The notes beneath the pieces were generated by a model. It was not told where the DNA came from, did no database searches, and saw only the letters and a program-made list of their open reading frames with translations. Positions 60,459 to 64,000 of a stretch of 64,000 nt of DNA are shown piece after piece. This DNA comes from Pelodera strongyloides (lineage: Eukaryota; Nematoda; Chromadorea; Rhabditida; Rhabditidae), in contig JAANDG010000479.1 of the NCBI GenBank assembly GCA_036852015.1, forward strand, positions 50,920-114,919. Reading direction: 5' to 3'. How positions within the stretch are numbered: position 1 is the stretch's first letter; every line of letters starts with the position of its first letter. Both the position numbers and the translations under genes were made by a program.

Positions 60459-60603
60459 TTCAAAGCGGTATGGCAAGGCAAGTGGTTTTGAAACGTATGG
60501 TGGTGCAATCAAGTATATGAAAATGAAAGGGCATATAACACATGGACAGGCAATTGTCCGGCGGTATATTACGTGGTATAAACCACGTAATATACCGCTT
60601 TAA
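60459..60603. mobile_element. TTAA MITE, family D (copy 4)
   Basis: ttcaaagcggtatggcaagg opens and cgtaatataccgctttaa closes. An inner perfect palindrome (atattacgtggtataaacca, continuing to cgtaatat) at about 60567-60597 duplicates the right terminus in inverted form. Confidence 0.85.
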
Positions 60604-62419
60604 AATGTGTGATAACCGGCTAGATTTACTGCGTGAGGTCACAAGGCAAGAAACACTCATTTGTGCACAAATATAGTCAGATTTGTAAAAAGTGTATAAT
60701 AATTAAATAAGTAAAACAGCTGCAAAATGTGCAATTGGCGAAAGTAATTGCATTTTTAGTCGATCTTTGCAACCACTTCCAACTAGAGAAAAGGAAACAG
60801 ACGGAAAGTTTATTATTTTTCACAACTGCGTAAGTATGGTGCGGGAATACTAACTTCGCGTCACGACCGGGGTTTTGTATCCTCGCGGCACACATAAACT
60901 CCGCCAGACCATCGCCAGATACTCACCGGGCCGCATTTTTACGGCAGGCGCTCGGCGCGCGCCACATGAGTTTCCTCAGTGCAGTTGTTCTAGTATGCAC
61001 TCACGCTTTACATAACTCTATGTAATGCGTATATGAAGTCGTTTCATCATACATAAAATAACTCAGTATTGTTCAGCAGTCCCATTTTTGGCATTTTGAA
61101 AGGAAATGGAGCTGTGCCGAGTATTTTCTAGAGTAATTTTAGATCGAATTACAGTACGCGCGTTATCGTTTTTAAGTTTTTAGTCGACCCAACAAGGGAC
61201 ACAAAATAAATGTGACTTTTTTAAATAGGTAAATAAGTTAGCAAATAGCTCAAAAGAAAATAATCTGATTTTGACACGTGTTTACGTTTGCAAGTTATAT
61301 TCCGGATGTTTTTAACGAAAATATAACTGGACCAAGGAACCAAGGTTTTTTTGAAGCGTAAGGTGACGAAATAAAAGGACATTTTAGGAAATCTTTTTTT
61401 AGGAATTGACTTGAACCCGAATTTACAACTTTATGTAGAAGGCGCAGCTAATTGAACCTAATTCTACCTAACCTAGTTGCATTAGTCAATAGCTAATGGG
61501 TTTTGCAAGTATGCTGAAAATGTACCATATCGTGGAACTACACGAGAATATGTTTTTTAATTGTTCATGTTATATATGCAAGTTTCGTGCAGAAATACGG
61601 TAGTATTGACAGGATCACACCGATTTTTTGGCATTCTTGCAAACCCCGTAATGATCAGTCATGATATAAACCAAGAAAATATTGACTAAGAAAATTGCTG
61701 ATGAGTATACCCCCGTTTTCAAAGATCACATATGATATGGATATCGATTAACAGTACAAGGAGACAAAAGATAAAAGATAAAAGGATGAAGATGATGTAA
61801 AGAGTTAATTATGATTGGATAAATTAGCAGTTCGTAAGGGAGAGTACAGCTTTTTTTTTCAAACGACCCAATTGCAAGGTGCAATTCTCATCGGGATTTC
61901 ATTGAAAAAATAAAAATAAAAATAAAATTGAATGGGTAAGTAAGAGTAAATATAGGAAAACTGCAATAAAACCATAGAATAACTTTCATACCTAAATACA
62001 TAGTGATAATATAAAATACATATACTAATAAACTAATAACTGTTATAGAAAATAGGAAATAATTTTCAAAAATAGCGGGAAGGCTGTTTAATTAGTACTG
62101 AAATTGGAAAAACACCTCGTTTCGACCCGATTTCGCAGACGAGATGTTCTAGTGGCAGGCCGGGTCTCGTCAGTACGAACCATGCCACTCTATATTATTA
62201 ACTTAGTAAAGCGGAATAATATTTAAAAGTAGAAACAAAATGCGGATGAGAAAAAAAGGAGCATGTACCCTATTAGGGTATTGACCACTAGACAACTTAA
62301 CAGGTATGCCAGGGAGAACTTTGTAGTTTGTATTTTAACGGGAACCATATCCGTGGTGTGACCTAACAGACCAAATGGACATACAGGGTAGTACTTTGTA
62401 GTTTGTATACCGACTTATA

Positions 62420-64000
62420 TCATGGACACGGTGTGTCCCTAGATGCTACAGCGGAGTTACCTAACCAATTACAGAGTACTTTAGGTGTAGTGCTATATTT
62501 TTGTGCAATAATTGGGTAACGTATCAAACCTTTACGAATGGTTGATAGTATAACGGATGAAGGGTAGCTATTATGAAGCAATCTGTCATAAAGTTCTCTA
62601 ACCTTCTCTTTAAAATATGTTATTTCTGAGGTGCATCTGTTAATGCGTATGATTTCACCAAATATACAGTTAATTTTAATATTATTACAGATATTACTAA
62701 GGAAGTGTGGAAATCTATTTACCGTAAACGAGTAGTCATCAGTTTTGTTATATAAGTTTACTTTCCATTTGCCCTCTATATATTTGAAGTGAAGGTCGAG
62801 GAAAGCAGCCTCGGTATTATTTAAGTTTGCAGTTTCTAGTGTTAGTGAATCTGGATAGATACTGATTACATCGTGGATAATATGTTCTTCGTTATAGAAA
62901 ATAATAAGGTCGTCCATATATCGATTGACTAGCATTTTATAACTTAGTTGACGATTTTTTGATTGTTGAGGAATTTGTGTTCTAGCATCGTTAGTGTAAG
63001 GTCTGCTAACATAGGCGATGCATTCCCACCCTGTGGAACACCTTTAGTTTGATGGAATATACTCTCTTGAAAGACAAGAAAGCTATTTTTAACTATATAA
63101 AGAACCATACTTTTGATTTGATCTTTGGAGTATGACATATTGGAGAATTTGTCACTATAATAACAGGACTTATATCCTAGTGTTAGGAAAGGTTTGCTAG
63201 AGTTATTAAAACATATGTCGATCAGTTCAAATATGTTGCTTACAACACAGTCATGTGGTAAGTTGGTGAATAAACTACTAAAGTCCATGACTTTAACTTT
63301 TCCAAACTTGTTTATTGCGTTGTTACAACTAATACCCATAGAATTGTCAATGGAGAATTGACTAATAGCTTTGCTATTCCAATTGCCGGCTGCGTTACAA
63401 TAGTTTTTGAAATGCGTTTTAAAATGTTTCAAGATTCTTTGTAGAATAACTGAGAGAGGTTTGAGGGAGCTCTTTTTGGCAGCCGTAATAAATCTCATTT
63501 TAATGGTAGTTTTATGTAATTTCGGAATAGCGTAAATGTTTGGAAGACAACAGTCTACCTCCTTTAGGGGTACACCAAAAGTACGAGAAATATCATTATG
63601 ACGCGTTATAATGGAATCCTTGCTTTCTGCGTAATATGGTTGATAAGTATCATTACCAACGGCTTGAAACTCTTGACTCATAGAAATGCCCAATTCATTA
63701 TGCAGAAAATTGTTGTAAAGTTTTGGACAAGAGAAACAAAAATTAGAGGAAGCTTTATCAACACACGTAATAATAAAGCTATTTTTAATGAGTCTGATTT
63801 CTTTATATAAATGGTTGTCTGGTATGGAGTTATGTATTTGATTGGTATACAAAGCATCCCATTGAATATTATCTAGTTCGGTGCTAGGAATCTTGAATTT
63901 AACGAGCCACTTATTCAAATCCTGTTTCAATTTAGCAATAGTAGCATGAAACTTCTCTTTAAAAATGTTGCTTGAGAACGGATTTCTGTATTTAGTACCC
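62420..64000 (-). pseudogene. Penelope-like reverse transcriptase, frameshifted and partial
   Basis: The minus-strand reading frame is already open at the window edge (64000) and runs to 62945, then continues in another frame to 62420. Reverse transcriptase motifs run in order: DFSSLFTNLPHDCVV (motif A Asp), TKGVPQGGNASPMLADLTLT (motif B) and VNRYMDDLIIF (YxDD, motif C). Further on, AAFLDLHFKYIEGKW and YNKTDDYSFTVNRFPHFL are typical of Penelope-like and related RTs. The shift lies at an A6 run (about 62951-62956); one extra A would rejoin the frames. A GIY-YIG endonuclease is not visible in the window. The exact subclass is uncertain, and no repeats bounding the element are seen. Confidence 0.85.

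Larger units (their letters stand above)
55241..62419. other. 7-kb gene-poor region
   Basis: AT-rich, with no supported exon. It contains (TTTA)n near 55384, five TTAA-type MITEs or halves (56740, 57810, 59570, 59942, 60459) and a GA tract at 60005-60050. It also holds scattered GC-rich scraps with a recurring GCGCGGCACA theme (59160-59225, 60890-60970), also seen at 46970-47005. The patch 44990-45130 resembles 58320-58450 (accatttggygaccrg), suggesting another old dispersed repeat. Confidence 0.6.

Overview
The window reads as nuclear DNA of an invertebrate animal: AT-rich, with compact multi-exon genes whose introns are mostly 60-500 bp (a few reach 1-2 kb), GT-AG splice sites and long intergenic stretches of simple repeats and small transposons. 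No RNA gene or CRISPR array is supported. Nearly every gene has a 3' splice site (AG) within about 20 bases upstream of its start codon, which fits spliced-leader trans-splicing or very short 5' leaders. Two introns carry short TTAGGC arrays, the nematode telomere unit. Together these make a nematode or another trans-splicing invertebrate a reasonable guess, but not a proven one.

Left end (1-8911, minus strand): three genes lie head to tail. EMC6 (ER membrane complex subunit 6) comes first, then ERI1 (DEDDh 3'-5' exoribonuclease with a SAP domain), then an unidentified acidic coiled-coil gene that runs off the left end. The gaps of about 320 and 270 bp make a polycistronic unit possible.

Centre-left (10777-26127, plus strand): TRABD (TraB-domain protein), with a dead Merlin-family DNA transposon in its first intron, and then UFSP2 (UFM1-specific cysteine protease) in 17 exons with its catalytic residues intact.

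Centre (26128-45257): a 6.7-kb gene-free stretch rich in CT/GA repeats leads into a 22-exon Bicaudal-D dynein adaptor gene of 726 residues with intact N- and C-terminal signature regions.

Right half (45258-64000): on the minus strand there is a complete tachykinin-receptor-like class A GPCR. A long gene-poor region with more TTAA-flanked hairpin elements follows, and at the right edge a Penelope-like reverse transcriptase ORF broken by one frameshift. EMC6, UFSP2 and ERI1 touch ER or RNA biology, but no shared pathway is implied by their proximity.

The most striking signal beyond the genes is a superfamily of about 15-20 short, nearly palindromic elements. They are bounded by TTAA, share the terminal start TTAAAGC(G/A) and carry ATGCAAAT-like cores. 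They occur in introns, between genes, and in one case exactly at a stop codon. Gene models were built by hand from reading frame, splice-site and phase agreement plus remembered family motifs; no search was run.
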